From Spisula solida (Eukaryota; Mollusca; Bivalvia; Venerida; Mactridae): a stretch of 64,000 nt of DNA. A program made the position numbers and the translations under genes. The notes below the pieces were generated by a model that had not been told where the DNA came from, did no database searches, and saw nothing but the letters and a program-made list of their open reading frames with translations. Positions 14,601-23,304 of the stretch are shown piece after piece (within the stretch, counting starts at the first letter, position 1; every line of letters begins with the position of its first letter). The stretch spans positions 25,170,784 through 25,234,783 of the forward strand of contig OX365953.1 in assembly GCA_947247005.1 (NCBI GenBank), in the 5' to 3' direction.

Positions 14601-17600
14601 ATAATTATGATGTTACATGCAAAATATCAAAGTTGTTAGGTCTTGTGGTTTCAGAGGAAAAGATTTTCAAAGATTTCTCTCTATAACTCTATTGCAAAAC
14701 AAGTGACCCCCGGGACGGGTGCAGTTTTGACCCCAGGGGCAAAATTTTAACAATCTTTGTAGAGGATCTCATGATGAAGCTTCATGCAAAATATCAAAGC
14801 TGTAGGCCCTGTGGTTTCAGAGAAGAAGATTTTCACTTTTAAAATCTATTTTTAGCTCCTGTGACCTAATTAATAAATTAACCAGAACCATTTGAACAAC
14901 TTTGAAAGAGGACCACCCAAGGATCATTCCTGTGAAATTTGGTTAAATTCCATCAATTGGTTTAGGAGAAGAAGTCATTTAAAGGAATTGTTGACGGACG
15001 ACGACGGACAACGACGGACGACGACGGACGCCGGACAGCCACCTATCCTAAAAGCTCACCAGTGAGCACGAGCTAAAAATGGCTCAAGGTACAGTTATGT
15101 TTCTTGTGCACTGCACTTGGACTTTTTGTAAGAAACATGCATACCAATTTTGGAGTCATTCATACTTATGGTGACAAAGTTATGCCCCGGACAAGAAATG
15201 CTTATGTTTTTTTTATTTAGCGTAGTCTATACATCGATTGGTGCCCTTGATGCAAAATATCAAATTTCTTTGTCTCCCTTAAAAGGAAACTTTGTAATAA
15301 AAAATTGGGAAATTCTGCCTTTTGGATCACATGTTTTTTAAACATCTTCTTTAAACTTCTATCTCTTTTTGACTCATTTAGTTACTATCGTTTCAGAAGC
15401 TAATTTAATTGTGAGCATCTGAAAGCAGGTATTAAATAATTTAACCAAGTTTAATTTTGCAACTGTATACAGTCTAACTTGTACTAGCGACCACGCGTAT
15501 TAAGCGACCTTTGTCTTAAACGACCGGTTTCAATTCCTCCCGACCATATTTGCTCTATTTGTCTATTGTAATAAGCGACTTTTGTCTTACACGACCAGTG
15601 ACCACTGTTTAAGCACTATAATGGATTGGTAGAATTGCAATAAGCGACCAAAAATTGTAAATCACTGGTCGTCTGTAATGACAGGTCGTTAATTAATACC
15701 TGATACCTCGTCATAAATAATTGTTTGTTCACACTTCAGAGTTTGTCTTTTGTTTACTGGGCCCCAATTAACAGCATTGATAATCACAACTGCATCATCA
15801 TAAAACTTATTTACACACTTATGTTTAATAATTGAAGTTGAATAGCAATCGGACAGCCTAAAATTGGAGAATCGTTAATTACACTCAATGTTTCTTACAT
15901 TTGTGTTAAACGACCATTCCGTTAAGCCACCGTTTTCAGACCTTCCCCAGAGTGGTCGCTTAATACAAGTTAGACTGTACTTATTTTTGGTGGGGACTGT
16001 ATGATTACGTTTTTGATAACAATTCTTTAGGAGCATAATACCATTCATTCATAAAAGCTAAACTGATCACCTGATTCTGCACAACATGGTCTGTAAAGTA
16101 GTAATTTTCAGGACTGTTATTTTATCAAAAGAAATTAATCAGTGTAAGTTACATTCAGTCAAAATTAACACAGTGTTTTTATATGAATTTCAGTGTCTTC
16201 AAGGAGGTAGTTGGAGTAATCAGTTTATATTACATGTAAACACACATTTTTCAAACTTATGGGAAGTCAGATATAATTACCTTTGCGTGCCTTCCCTATC
16301 GGGTGACATTTTAGCTAGAGCCTCTTTATGAATATCTAATTTCTTTCTGATGGCGAGATGTTGTTTCTGCAATTCTAGCTCCATCTGTTGTTGAAGACGT
16401 TGTATATTATACTGGTGACGATCATACTGACTTCTCAGTTCACGACGATGGTCACTCTCCAGTGTATTAAACATATCCGACCATTTGGCCTGCAAAATTT
16501 ATGATTATACTTTAAACATGTGTAGGGCTTTGTTTCTAACCTTGGGGTTGGGCCTAGGTTTTTAATTATGGGAGGAAATTTTGGTATTCTGTAGAGGAAA
16601 ACATAATTTTTGGGGAAAACTGCACAATTCAAAAAATATTTTTGGAACCTTACACGGGTTTGCAATGCTTCACTATTAAAGGGCAGATTATGATCAGTTT
16701 CACTATTAAAGGGCAGGTTATGATCAATCAAAATGGTTACTGTCATAAATTTTTAACCACTTTATAGCCTAATTTCTAGTATTTCTTAAGAGGCCTTTCA
16801 GCCAGAAATCATGACATAATAAATGAGTATCAAATGTCTGAAGGCCAATTTTGAGTTGTGATATCCTATAAACATTCTAGGGCCAGTTCTCGATATAACA
16901 CTCGATATACGGAAATATCCACAATACTGACTGTAACTTACAACAGAACAAATTTTACGATTCTGTGTGTATCAATTTAGTACACTGACATAATTATTTC
17001 TTACAACATTTTTCTTGGGAACAAACAGTGTGGTTGTATTGAGATCTGACTGTCACTTAATCTAGGCACACAAACCTGTTGGTCCTGTAGAGTCTTGAAA
17101 CCAGGTATAACGCTTGATTCCTGGGACTTCACTACTGAGGAACTCGGCTGTTTGGTTGGTTTCTGGTGCGATACTCGATCATACGCTCGCTTCAATAACT
17201 CATTCTCATAACTTGCTGATGTCCTACTTGACTCAATGCTGTAAACAAAAACAAGGTATAAACCAGCTTTCAATTTACAAACTATATGAAATATCTTGCA
17301 CTTGTTGATAGGCAAACAATATTACAAATTTAATTATCGTTAGTCAAGACCAGAATTAACAAGACTTTCGCAAACATAGTCATAATAACATGCATACATA
17401 ATTATCAAAAAGAATCACGGATTACAATTTGTAACACTATTCGTAGTTACAACCAAATATATGTATCATACACTGTATTACATGTTTTCATTATAAACAC
17501 AGTTACGAGATTACGAGGTTTTACTGTATGTATATATATACTTACAAACAATATATAGAATGCTCCTTCAAAAGAACCTATTTTTCTAGATAGTGAAATA

Positions 17601-19708
17601 TTGAGATATTCACCCTAAAATGTCTTCTTAATTTTAATATAATTAACATAAAATTAATTCATCTAAAAAATATTGCTATACCTGTCTCTAGTATAATTTG
17701 GTCCTTCAGGGGCCTCCATGTATCGACTGTCAGATGTAAGCCTGTCTCTTTCTTCCTGAACATCGTATGGTTTAGGACCGGTTCTCTTAACTTCTCTGCC
17801 TGCCGTATCTCTAGTAGTGTACTTAATCCTAGCTAGATCTGAGTCCATCGAGAGATTTTTATCCCTAGATGTGGAAGTTTGAAGTTCTGACAGACTCATT
17901 TGCCGTGGAGAATTTCTATCAGTTTCTTCAACTCTACCTGAGTACTGTGATCTTGGAAGGCCAGAATCTTGAGAACTGTGTCCATCTCTGACACCAATTC
18001 TAACATCCGTCTCATCCTCTTTCTCCAACAGTTTCCGTATTTTCTCTCTATCAAGTTCTATATCCTCATCTAGAGCATTTGCATCAAATGCTTTCCTCTG
18101 ATTGTCATGTACACGCAATTCATCATTTCTTAACAAATCTTCAGTTTGAAGTCTAGGAACTTGATCTTCAAGAACATCTTCAATAACTTCCCTTGGAGAT
18201 TCTTTAGGCGGCTCATAACTTGGTTCACCATTTTCAGTATTAGATTCTCTCGGTGAAACTCTTGGCGATTCTTTCGGAGATTCTTTTGGAGATTCTGTAG
18301 ATCTTGGAGATTCCTTTGGTGATGCAATATCACCACCAACTCTAATACCTGAATATCCAATACCTATTCCTTCTTTTGATGTTTTAATAATTCTAAATTT
18401 GCCATTTTCTTTTACAGATTCATATTGAACGAGTGGTGGCGACACTGACTGAGTTGATTGAGTTAACTTAGTTTCTGTTTCAGCTACACCAGTATTGTTT
18501 CCAATCTCTGTAATCTTAACATCATTTCCATTATCACTGTCAAGATTAGAACTTTCCTTATTGTTAAACACATCTTGTTCAATCAATTTGTCATTATTTT
18601 CAGCATCTTTCCCAGCAGGTTCATCAGGTAAAGCATCAGCTATAAACTCTAGTTTATCCTCAGTATTATTGTCAGTATTTTCAAATCGTGGAGTAGATTC
18701 GCTAGAGCTTGTATCCCTGGTAACAGAGAACAATCTAGTGGAAGGTTCATATATCTCCCTCTGTACGTCAACAATTGTTCCTGAACTTTGATCCTCAATG
18801 TTATCAGGACCTGACTGATCCGGTGAGGCTGATTTTGGAGACACTGGGTCCATTCCTTCTAAGCCATATAACTGTAGTATGTTCTCTTTTTCATCTTCAT
18901 TCAATGATTCAATATTATCTTCAGCAGCATCGGACACTTCAGGGCTCTTGTCTGTTTCAATTTCGTCCATGTCAGTATATTGGAATAATCCGACCATGGC
19001 TTCATTTGGTTTGGCTTCTTGATATGAACTATTTTCATTCAAGTTAAGTTCATGTGCATCATTTTCTTCATCGTCATCTTCTACATCTTCAGCCTCATCA
19101 TCAGCACTGTTACTATCCTGATACTGGAAGAGACCAACTTTTATATCACTTGGTTTCACTTCGTGTATGTCTTCTTTGGTACTTTTATCAACCTTTTCGC
19201 CGACATCACCATCAGCCTGCATCATTTCAATAGCGCTACCAATCACCTTCTTAACAACAGATTCAGCCAATGCGCTGCTGTCTGTATCAGAGGTAAATGA
19301 TCTTTCTGAGCTGGCCTCAATCTGAGCTCCGATTGAACTTTCAACATTTCCACTCAAGTCAACATTCGACTCCACTGTAATGTCAGACTTATCAGTTGTA
19401 ATGCTTTGAACATTTGCTGATCCATCGGGATCCTCATGTCCATTTCTGGAATTGATTTCAACCATAGCATCAACATCTTTATCTAAGTCTCTCGACTCAT
19501 TCTGCTGTTCTTTATTACCAGTATCAGCAATGTCTTTCTCAGTGGAAGTGTTATCACTATCTCCGTCTCCAGACACAATAACATCATTAGTGCCACCGTC
19601 GGCGGCTTCTCTCAACTGTTCGGTATTGTTATTTCTATCATCCTCGCCACCCGATGCCTCACAGGCTGAGTCTCCATTTCCAACAGAGGATGGTGAACTA
19701 GCACTCAT
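2576..19708 (-). CDS. Large coiled-coil centrosomal-type protein, MPHOSPH9-like (12 coding exons)
   Basis: Twelve minus-strand exons join with GT-AG borders and matching phases: 19708-17682, 17238-17076, 16489-16281, 10682-10606, 9942-9538, 9151-8958, 8240-8071, 6442-6206, 5520-5472, 4949-4734, 4559-4447 and 2663-2580. They give about 1,314 residues. The first 675 residues are very acidic and Ser-rich with a KESP-rich stretch; the middle is Arg/Ser/Pro-rich; the C-terminal third is heptad-like coiled coil (for example LRAYYEDELRELRNAL). I infer a centrosome or cilium scaffold. MPHOSPH9 is suggested by overall architecture (human protein about 1,180 residues) and by linkage to MTRFR, its vertebrate neighbour; this is not proven, and another centrosomal coiled-coil family is possible. 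The last exon can be read to a TAA at 2578-2576, or spliced at the strong donor gtaagtg, in which case the gene continues beyond the window. The ATG lies just after a 3' splice site, so a non-coding 5' exon exists upstream. Confidence 0.8.
4164..4415. mobile_element. MITE-like element with 18-bp inverted ends
   Basis: Both ends carry ggcMccgatctcccgaag in inverted orientation with one mismatch, 252 bp apart, with inner arms rich in atctcaatttgag. A related, decayed piece in opposite orientation lies at about 9253-9400. It is non-coding and sits in an intron of the coiled-coil gene. Confidence 0.55.
4447..4559 (-). CDS. Coiled-coil gene exon 11
   Basis: The acceptor gttttag and donor aacag|gtatgt give phase 0 in and 2 out. 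It encodes 37 helical residues beginning MMDRYDSLDREYKLLQETMN. Confidence 0.8.
4734..4949 (-). CDS. Coiled-coil gene exon 10
   Basis: The acceptor gatttcag and donor caacgg|gtaaga give phase 0 in and out. It encodes 72 residues of charged coiled coil (HIEELQRYCRERDDLINELE and on). Confidence 0.85.
5472..5520 (-). CDS. Coiled-coil gene exon 9: 49-bp micro-exon
   Basis: The acceptor attacag and donor agct|gtaagt give phase 2 in and 0 out. It encodes LKLRALEQKNHGLEKRA with the split codon, continuing the heptad pattern between exons 8 and 10. Confidence 0.75.
5551..5645. repeat. Fold-back (imperfect palindrome)
   Basis: Arms of about 35 bp, running from attaagtaaatttttaatga to its complement near attaaaaagttacttaat, flank a roughly 20-bp centre with gcgtagcgaggttagcg. 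The DNA could form a long hairpin. It is intronic and non-coding. Confidence 0.5.
5848..6070. repeat. Partial copy of the agtcccctaccggt element
   Basis: This stretch closely matches the start of the complete element at 43181-43735: same agtcccctaccggttt end, then gccattttcaatgtttctgttgccatagcaac-type text. It lacks the right inverted repeat. Confidence 0.55.
6206..6442 (-). CDS. Coiled-coil gene exon 8: main coiled coil
   Basis: The acceptor gtttcag and donor atatt|gtaagt give phase 2 in and out. It encodes about 79 residues with two helical stretches around a Ser/Thr-rich loop, including HLADLRAYYEDELRELRNAL and NKRLIDKCRALDDENEELI. Confidence 0.85.
6840..8045. mobile_element. Element with a 157-bp tandem core between inverted gtgtcgcctga ends
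   Basis: The exact 11-bp gtgtcgcctga at 6840-6850 is mirrored by tcaggcgacac at 8035-8045. Between them is a tandem array with a unit of about 157 bp. The layout (unique ends, satellite core) resembles bivalve satellite-bearing elements such as pearl/CvA, but that identity is a guess. It lies between exons 7 and 8 of the coiled-coil gene. A second, disrupted copy is at 13084-15210. Confidence 0.5.
6974..7985. repeat. 157-bp tandem repeat, about 6.5 copies
   Basis: The marker aagaaacatgcata recurs near 6974, 7130, 7288, 7443, 7600, 7756 and 7915. The first two copies are the most diverged and the central ones nearly identical, as expected from recent local amplification. Confidence 0.8.
8071..8240 (-). 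CDS. Coiled-coil gene exon 7
   Basis: The acceptor attacag and donor cctag|gtaacc give phase 0 in and 2 out. It encodes about 56 polar residues (RDRAELYEERPRTSGGRDRT) with no recognised domain. Confidence 0.72.
8958..9151 (-). CDS. Coiled-coil gene exon 6
   Basis: The acceptor attgtag and donor tctcag|gtatca give phase 1 in and 0 out. It encodes about 65 residues including the helical VKELLDNLSDTRHGLRGLED. The open frame runs on upstream of the acceptor, so the left border rests on phase agreement. Confidence 0.7.
9538..9942 (-). CDS. Coiled-coil gene exon 5: Arg/Ser-rich linker
   Basis: A 405-bp exon with acceptor ttttacag and donor ctgcag|gtcatt, phase 1 in and out. It begins with a helical piece (TWREIYREVREEEERSPSPP) and continues into an RS-like stretch with many SRS/SRE units, unlike the acidic N-terminus. 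Confidence 0.8.
10606..10682 (-). CDS. Coiled-coil gene exon 4: short Ser/Pro/Arg exon
   Basis: A 77-bp exon with acceptor ttacacag and donor atcag|gtatgt; its phases fit both neighbours. It encodes HRSPDRSQSPSRRSP and similar, continuing the basic SP-rich linker. It is separated from exon 3 by a 5.6-kb intron full of transposons. Confidence 0.75.
10925..11069. mobile_element. Fold-back element, 145 bp
   Basis: atgtacctgtgttt at the left is matched by its exact reverse complement at the right. The inner arms (aataaagcac / gtgctttatt) also pair. A (TA)n tract lies just upstream at about 10854-10870. Confidence 0.55.
11250..11404. mobile_element. hAT-like MITE, 155 bp
   Basis: The ends are caggcctagacactaac and gttagtgtcgagccctg, inverted with one mismatch. 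Internally, cactggtcc-type units recur. Ends of the CAGG...CCTG type are common in hAT-derived MITEs; no exact 8-bp target duplication is visible. Confidence 0.5.
12105..12200 (+). repeat. Partial tRNA-derived SINE (family with cagcagaaagctgactggc tail)
   Basis: A short A-box remnant (gtagctcaatggttt) runs directly into the shared body catatttcagcag..gctgactggcaaataaaggc. The B box is missing, so this copy is internally deleted. Fuller copies are at 43802, 45110 and 55235. Confidence 0.6.
12491..12775. mobile_element. hAT-like MITE, 285 bp, with 6-bp flanking repeats
   Basis: cagggcctcc at the left and ggaagccctg at the right are inverted with one mismatch. ctacac occurs directly on both sides (12485-12490 and 12776-12781). 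Inside, tggcgaaagctaa occurs twice. Confidence 0.5.
13376..13529. mobile_element. Fold-back MITE with about 28-bp arms
   Basis: The left arm ccagtggtggtattcaatat.. and right arm ..atattgaataccacccctgg are inverted repeats with two mismatches. The next-inner parts (gccaatcaga / gattggc) also pair. It is inserted inside a 157-bp repeat unit. Confidence 0.65.
13541..15076. repeat. Mollusc-type dispersed element, 1.5 kb
   Basis: It begins aacaagagggcccagaaggc, followed by gatcgctcacctga, and ends with an acgacggacgacgacgg tract then agctcaccagtgagc. Pieces with the same 3' text (gctcac..gtgagctaaa) occur at 38440-38660. It has no coding capacity. Assignment to a common molluscan repeat class is from memory. 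Confidence 0.45.
15470..15977. mobile_element. TA-flanked DNA-transposon derivative, 508 bp
   Basis: The ends cagtctaacttgta and tacaagttagactg are exact inverted repeats, flanked by TA on both sides. The inner ends also pair over tens of bases (tagcgacca / tggtcgctta). TA target sites and CAG..CTG ends fit a non-autonomous pogo/Tc1-mariner derivative. The interior repeats ttgtcttaMacgacc and has no open frame. Confidence 0.65.
16281..16489 (-). CDS. Coiled-coil gene exon 3: helical segment
   Basis: The acceptor ttttgcag and donor caaag|gtaatt give phase 0 in and 2 out. It encodes about 69 residues, strongly helical and Gln-rich (for example IQRLQQQMELELQKQ), clearly coiled coil. Confidence 0.85.
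17076..17238 (-). CDS. Coiled-coil gene exon 2
   Basis: The acceptor tttacag and donor caacag|gtttgt give phase 2 in and phase 0 out. It encodes about 54 residues beginning SIESSRTSASYENELLKRAY, polar, with one short helical stretch. Confidence 0.75.
17508..17530. repeat. Solo end of a transposon (acgaggttttactgta)
   Basis: The sequence matches the right end of the element at 34455-35291. No partner end is nearby, so this is a remnant or a chance match. Confidence 0.3.
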
Positions 19709-19724
19709 ACTTCAGTATTGTCAG
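17682..19724 (-). CDS. Coiled-coil gene exon 1: acidic N-terminal region
   Basis: The coding part is 19708-17682. An acceptor (aatttcag) ends at 19725, so the ATG at 19708 sits 16 bases into the exon. The donor is acag|gtatag, phase 2. The 675 residues are dominated by Asp, Glu, Ser and Asn, which predicts disorder. The motif VGLFQY occurs at residues 191-196 and 239-244 in similar surroundings. A run of ESPKESP/ESPR repeats near residues 465-510 looks like a cluster of proline-directed phosphorylation sites. Confidence 0.88.
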
Positions 19725-20948
19725 CTGAAATTAAAGATTGGTATGACTATGATTGAATTTGAAAAGCTTAACATACCGGTATTTTAACAGCGCAAATGTA
19801 CCAAATGTGGGCTCTAACCAACTACCTCTCAACACTGTCTACAGACTCAGAGGCCACTTTAAATTATATTTATTAGGATGCAACATGTAGCAATTTTACT
19901 TATAAATGTTAACTTCAAATAGTTACAAAGAACAAACCTAGCATTATCATCAATCATGGTACCTGTACATAAATTATCAATTTTAGTTGTTTGATAGAAC
20001 AACTAAATTTAATACACACGTTTCTACCATTATGGCTCATAGTTTAGTTGATGAAACTACTTTTCTTCCTACGCCGCCGTTAGTTGGCGCCACCTTTGCA
20101 ATAGTAAAATGGGCAGCCAGTAATATTACGTAACTACCTATGCGGATGTAAACCTAAGTTGCAAACAAGTTTTTATTTCATGCGGATCACATCGGTCTTT
20201 GTCGAAGTGCAATATTTTATTTAGACCATGCCATACTTCTGAATGAACAGCATGTGTCTACCTTCTGGTCAATAAATAGACCGATTGATTTACTATTTAT
20301 AGACCATGCATATCATTAACTCTGCTTGGGGCAAAACATTGACTGATACGTCATTATATCTTTGTACTTTGTATGTGAAGGTTACAATATTTGTGGCATA
20401 TTTAGATAATTTTAAGCATTATAACTTATAGATTAATATATATTTATATTATGCCAGAAAGCTACGTATATCTTCCAGTACTAATATATACGGACAGGAG
20501 TTTACATCAAGACAGTCAAGCATGCTAATATATATGCTAATAACCGATGTACAAATAAATAATTACAAAATACAGCTACATCATCTTTAATTTATACTTC
20601 CCCTGCATTCATTTGAACAACTATAGTTTTTTCGGCCCTTTGATTATTTACATCCATGGGGCACCTAGCAATTGAAAATTATAGTTTTGCAAGGTTATTG
20701 GGGCAACAAAGATTCAAAGAATTTTGATGCCCTGGTCGAACAGACACATTTACCTATCTCACAGTACCTAACAGTCTTAATATGGGTGAGAGAGTGACTG
20801 GACAGCTCAGATAGTACAGTATTTTCCATGTAAGCGAAGTCTAAAACTTAAGGTTTACACTGTACTGTAGATGGATTACTCATCTTCTGAATTATATATA
20901 AACGTTAAATCAGGCTCGTAGTCATAAAGCAACGGTACCATTCTGAAT

Positions 20949-21218
20949 ATGGCGCGGACTACAGCTTCAGTAACAAACGAAAACAGAGACCGTAACCTGG
21001 TCGAAATAAAACAACCCAAGGATGACAGACACTGATTGATTAGTACCAAAGTAAATATTCAAAAACGGGCTACCACATTAGTATCCACTAGATCATTGAG
21101 TCGTAAGTCGACTGTAACATCCGACAACAATGGCAATCACGTCACAATGGCATTTGACCCTCACAGGTATACCCATTCGTTCACATGGGCTAATAAGAGC
21201 AATGTGGACATTTCTTGA
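20949..21218 (+). pseudogene. Unrecognised 89-codon frame with one internal TGA
   Basis: From the ATG at 20949 one frame stays open to the stop ending at 21218 except for a TGA at 21033-21035. The 28 residues before it and 60 after are polar and protein-like, but I recognise no family. A TATA-like string (ttatatataaac) lies about 55 bp upstream. It could be a decayed small gene, a 5' exon or chance. Confidence 0.2.
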
Positions 21219-21383
21219 TTACTGAACTCTCTTTATTAAGATTTCACAATGAAAAGGGGACTCTGAGTGTTTCACATATGGACTAGCGCTATGGTCCTTG
21301 AAATTCGAGGCAAATCTCATTGAAGCTTTTAATTTATTGCATTATTTTGTAGTACTTTCAAGTCCAGTGGGAAGTTTACCCCC

Positions 21384-21752
21384 CAGTGATTTTTCTTGAA
21401 GAAAATTAAGCGGCCTGTGCCTTTAAAATTGGGACATTTTAGCGCGACAACACACGAAATTGGGAATGATTAAAAAGTTTGTTTGGGTTAAAAGCGGTCA
21501 TATTATGTATTTTCTACTGATAGTGATAATACACTAGTCATATGTGGCAACGACCTTTGCAAGTAAATATATTGTTTTGACTTTAAAACAGCTACATGTA
21601 TACTGTTATTGCTTTGAAACCTGCGAGCACAAAAGGGGGAAAATATGCATACTTTTTGGGAAAAAATTATGATTTCTTGGGGAAAATGGAGGTTATTTTG
21701 CTAGGGGAAAGGGCCTGTATTCGGCCCTAAAAATAGCCAAAAAAAATCACTG
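21384..21752. mobile_element. Element with cagtgattttt inverted ends
   Basis: cagtgattttt at the left and aaaaatcactg at the right are exact inverted repeats 369 bp apart, each next to a C/G run. It is non-coding. The element at 32794-33161 begins with a similar end. Confidence 0.45.
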
Positions 21753-22497
21753 GGCCCCCAAGAATAAATATGTATGAGAACACGGATGCTCTAGTATTCT
21801 TTTGTTCTGTTTCGTACTGTGTTTGTTTCTCACCCTGTGTCTTCAAATTGAAGGATTTTTTCCTGCAACGAAGACTGACACTTGTGACAGGTGACAAGTT
21901 ATTTTGTCATTAAAAAAGATTAATTAATTTTGGATAAATCATGAATGTGGCAATAGGGACAACTAAACAATGTGACACTACTTCGTCTATATAACAGAAC
22001 GAAAGAAAAAAACAGAGAACAGCCGTTTGTCAACATGCTATAAGGTGCCAATATTTGGTTTGATGTTATCATTTTTATTCATTTTGTAAAGCATTTTTTT
22101 TTCAAAAATAAAAAAAATTGTGAAAAAAATTCACATGTTCGTTGGCTCTAATGCGTTAAATGTTGACGTTTTTAATGTGTGACACACTTAAATTGCAATA
22201 AACTCACCGTAATTAAAGCATAATCACAAAATTTTATGTCAAAAACTAGTTTTGACAAGCAATTTCAGCGGAAATGTTTTTGTTTTGTAAGAGTTGTTCC
22301 CCTTTGAAAATAGGACGAGTCTATTAACACGTTTCCGTACCATTAGAAACACGGAAGTGTTCGCATTAATTACTTCCCTTCGACACTTTGAAGGTCTGCG
22401 AAAATTAATCAGTCAAAGTTTCCAAATCAAATTTAAGACGACTAATTATTATGTATCTACAAATATAGATCTTTGGCAATACATTTCACAAAGTCTG

Positions 22498-22900
22498 TAA
22501 TAATAATAATAATAATAATAACTTTTATTTTCCTCCATTTTGGAGAGCATAACATATTTACAAAACATAACAAAACATTAATGTACAAATATAAATAAAC
22601 ATTTGAATATGAATGATATATTTACATATGGCGCTGTATATTAACTACTGGATACAATGTATATCAATATTAGCCACAGACCTTGGCTTACGGGGCGAAA
22701 ACGAAATGTAAGCAAACGTTGTGGCATGTATGCAATATTAATATATAGTAATACGATATACATCTAGATTTAATGTGAAATTGTCACAAACGTTTGGCTT
22801 AGAAGGCGAAAAGCGAAATAAAAGCTAAAGTTGTGACATTACGATTTCAAACAGTAGTATGAAAATGGGGTTGCATCAGCATTGACAGGTAATGATCAAT
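22498..22900 (-). repeat. (AAT)n tract and LINE-tail-like sequence, antisense
   Basis: About seven AAT units are followed by cttttattttcctccatt and acaaaacataacaaaac, typical of a reversed LINE 3' end. Two related blocks with cttggcttacggggcgaaaa / tttggcttagaaggcgaaaa follow. No protein is visible. Confidence 0.35.
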
Positions 22901-23304
22901 AATATACAGCAATATACCTCATAGCACCCATTCACAAAATCAACTAAGCTAGTTTTAACATACAATGTATATGAACTCATGAAAGAGTGTATGTATTTGT
23001 AACTCGAAAATTGAACATATCACTATCAGAGTAATCAGCTTAGCAACCCTCAAATACCAAGTCATCATAATGATAGAACCAGCGTATATTCTTTAACAAC
23101 ATCGTAATCATCAATCATACACATACAATCATAGCACTTGAAAAAGAATACTGATATAAACGTACACACACATATACAACAGTTTACATAATACAGTATT
23201 TCTTACTTTGATAAAAGCTTAACGACCTGCGTTGTGAAATGTATGTAGACAAATGAGCTATCATCTGTTAATGAAGCAATACTAAATATAGTTCTACACT
23301 ATGA

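Larger units (their letters stand above)
13084..15210. mobile_element. Second copy of the 157-bp-core element, broken by two insertions
   Basis: The start aataaaagctccgca..gtgtcgcctga matches the element at 6813-8045. Its unit is interrupted at gttatg by the fold-back at 13376-13529, and again after caaaaaatac by a 1.5-kb element. It resumes at about 15077 with aatggctcaaggtacag and runs to about 15210. Confidence 0.5.
10683..16280. other. 5.6-kb intron 3 of the coiled-coil gene, transposon-rich
   Basis: No exon was seen. The intron is largely made of the fold-back and TIR elements listed separately, a partial SINE, and mollusc-type dispersed repeats. It accounts for about a third of the gene's length. 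Confidence 0.6.
19725..23304. other. Upstream and intergenic region of the coiled-coil gene
   Basis: It must contain the non-coding first exon and promoter of the minus-strand gene, which I could not place. It holds one interrupted small open frame (20949-21218), an inverted-end element (21384-21752), and an (AAT)n tract followed by LINE-tail-like text (22498-22900). Confidence 0.4.

Noticed and set aside
17663..19787. Plus-strand frames of 82-111 codons opposite the large acidic exon
   Set aside because: They are shadows of the minus-strand coding exon.
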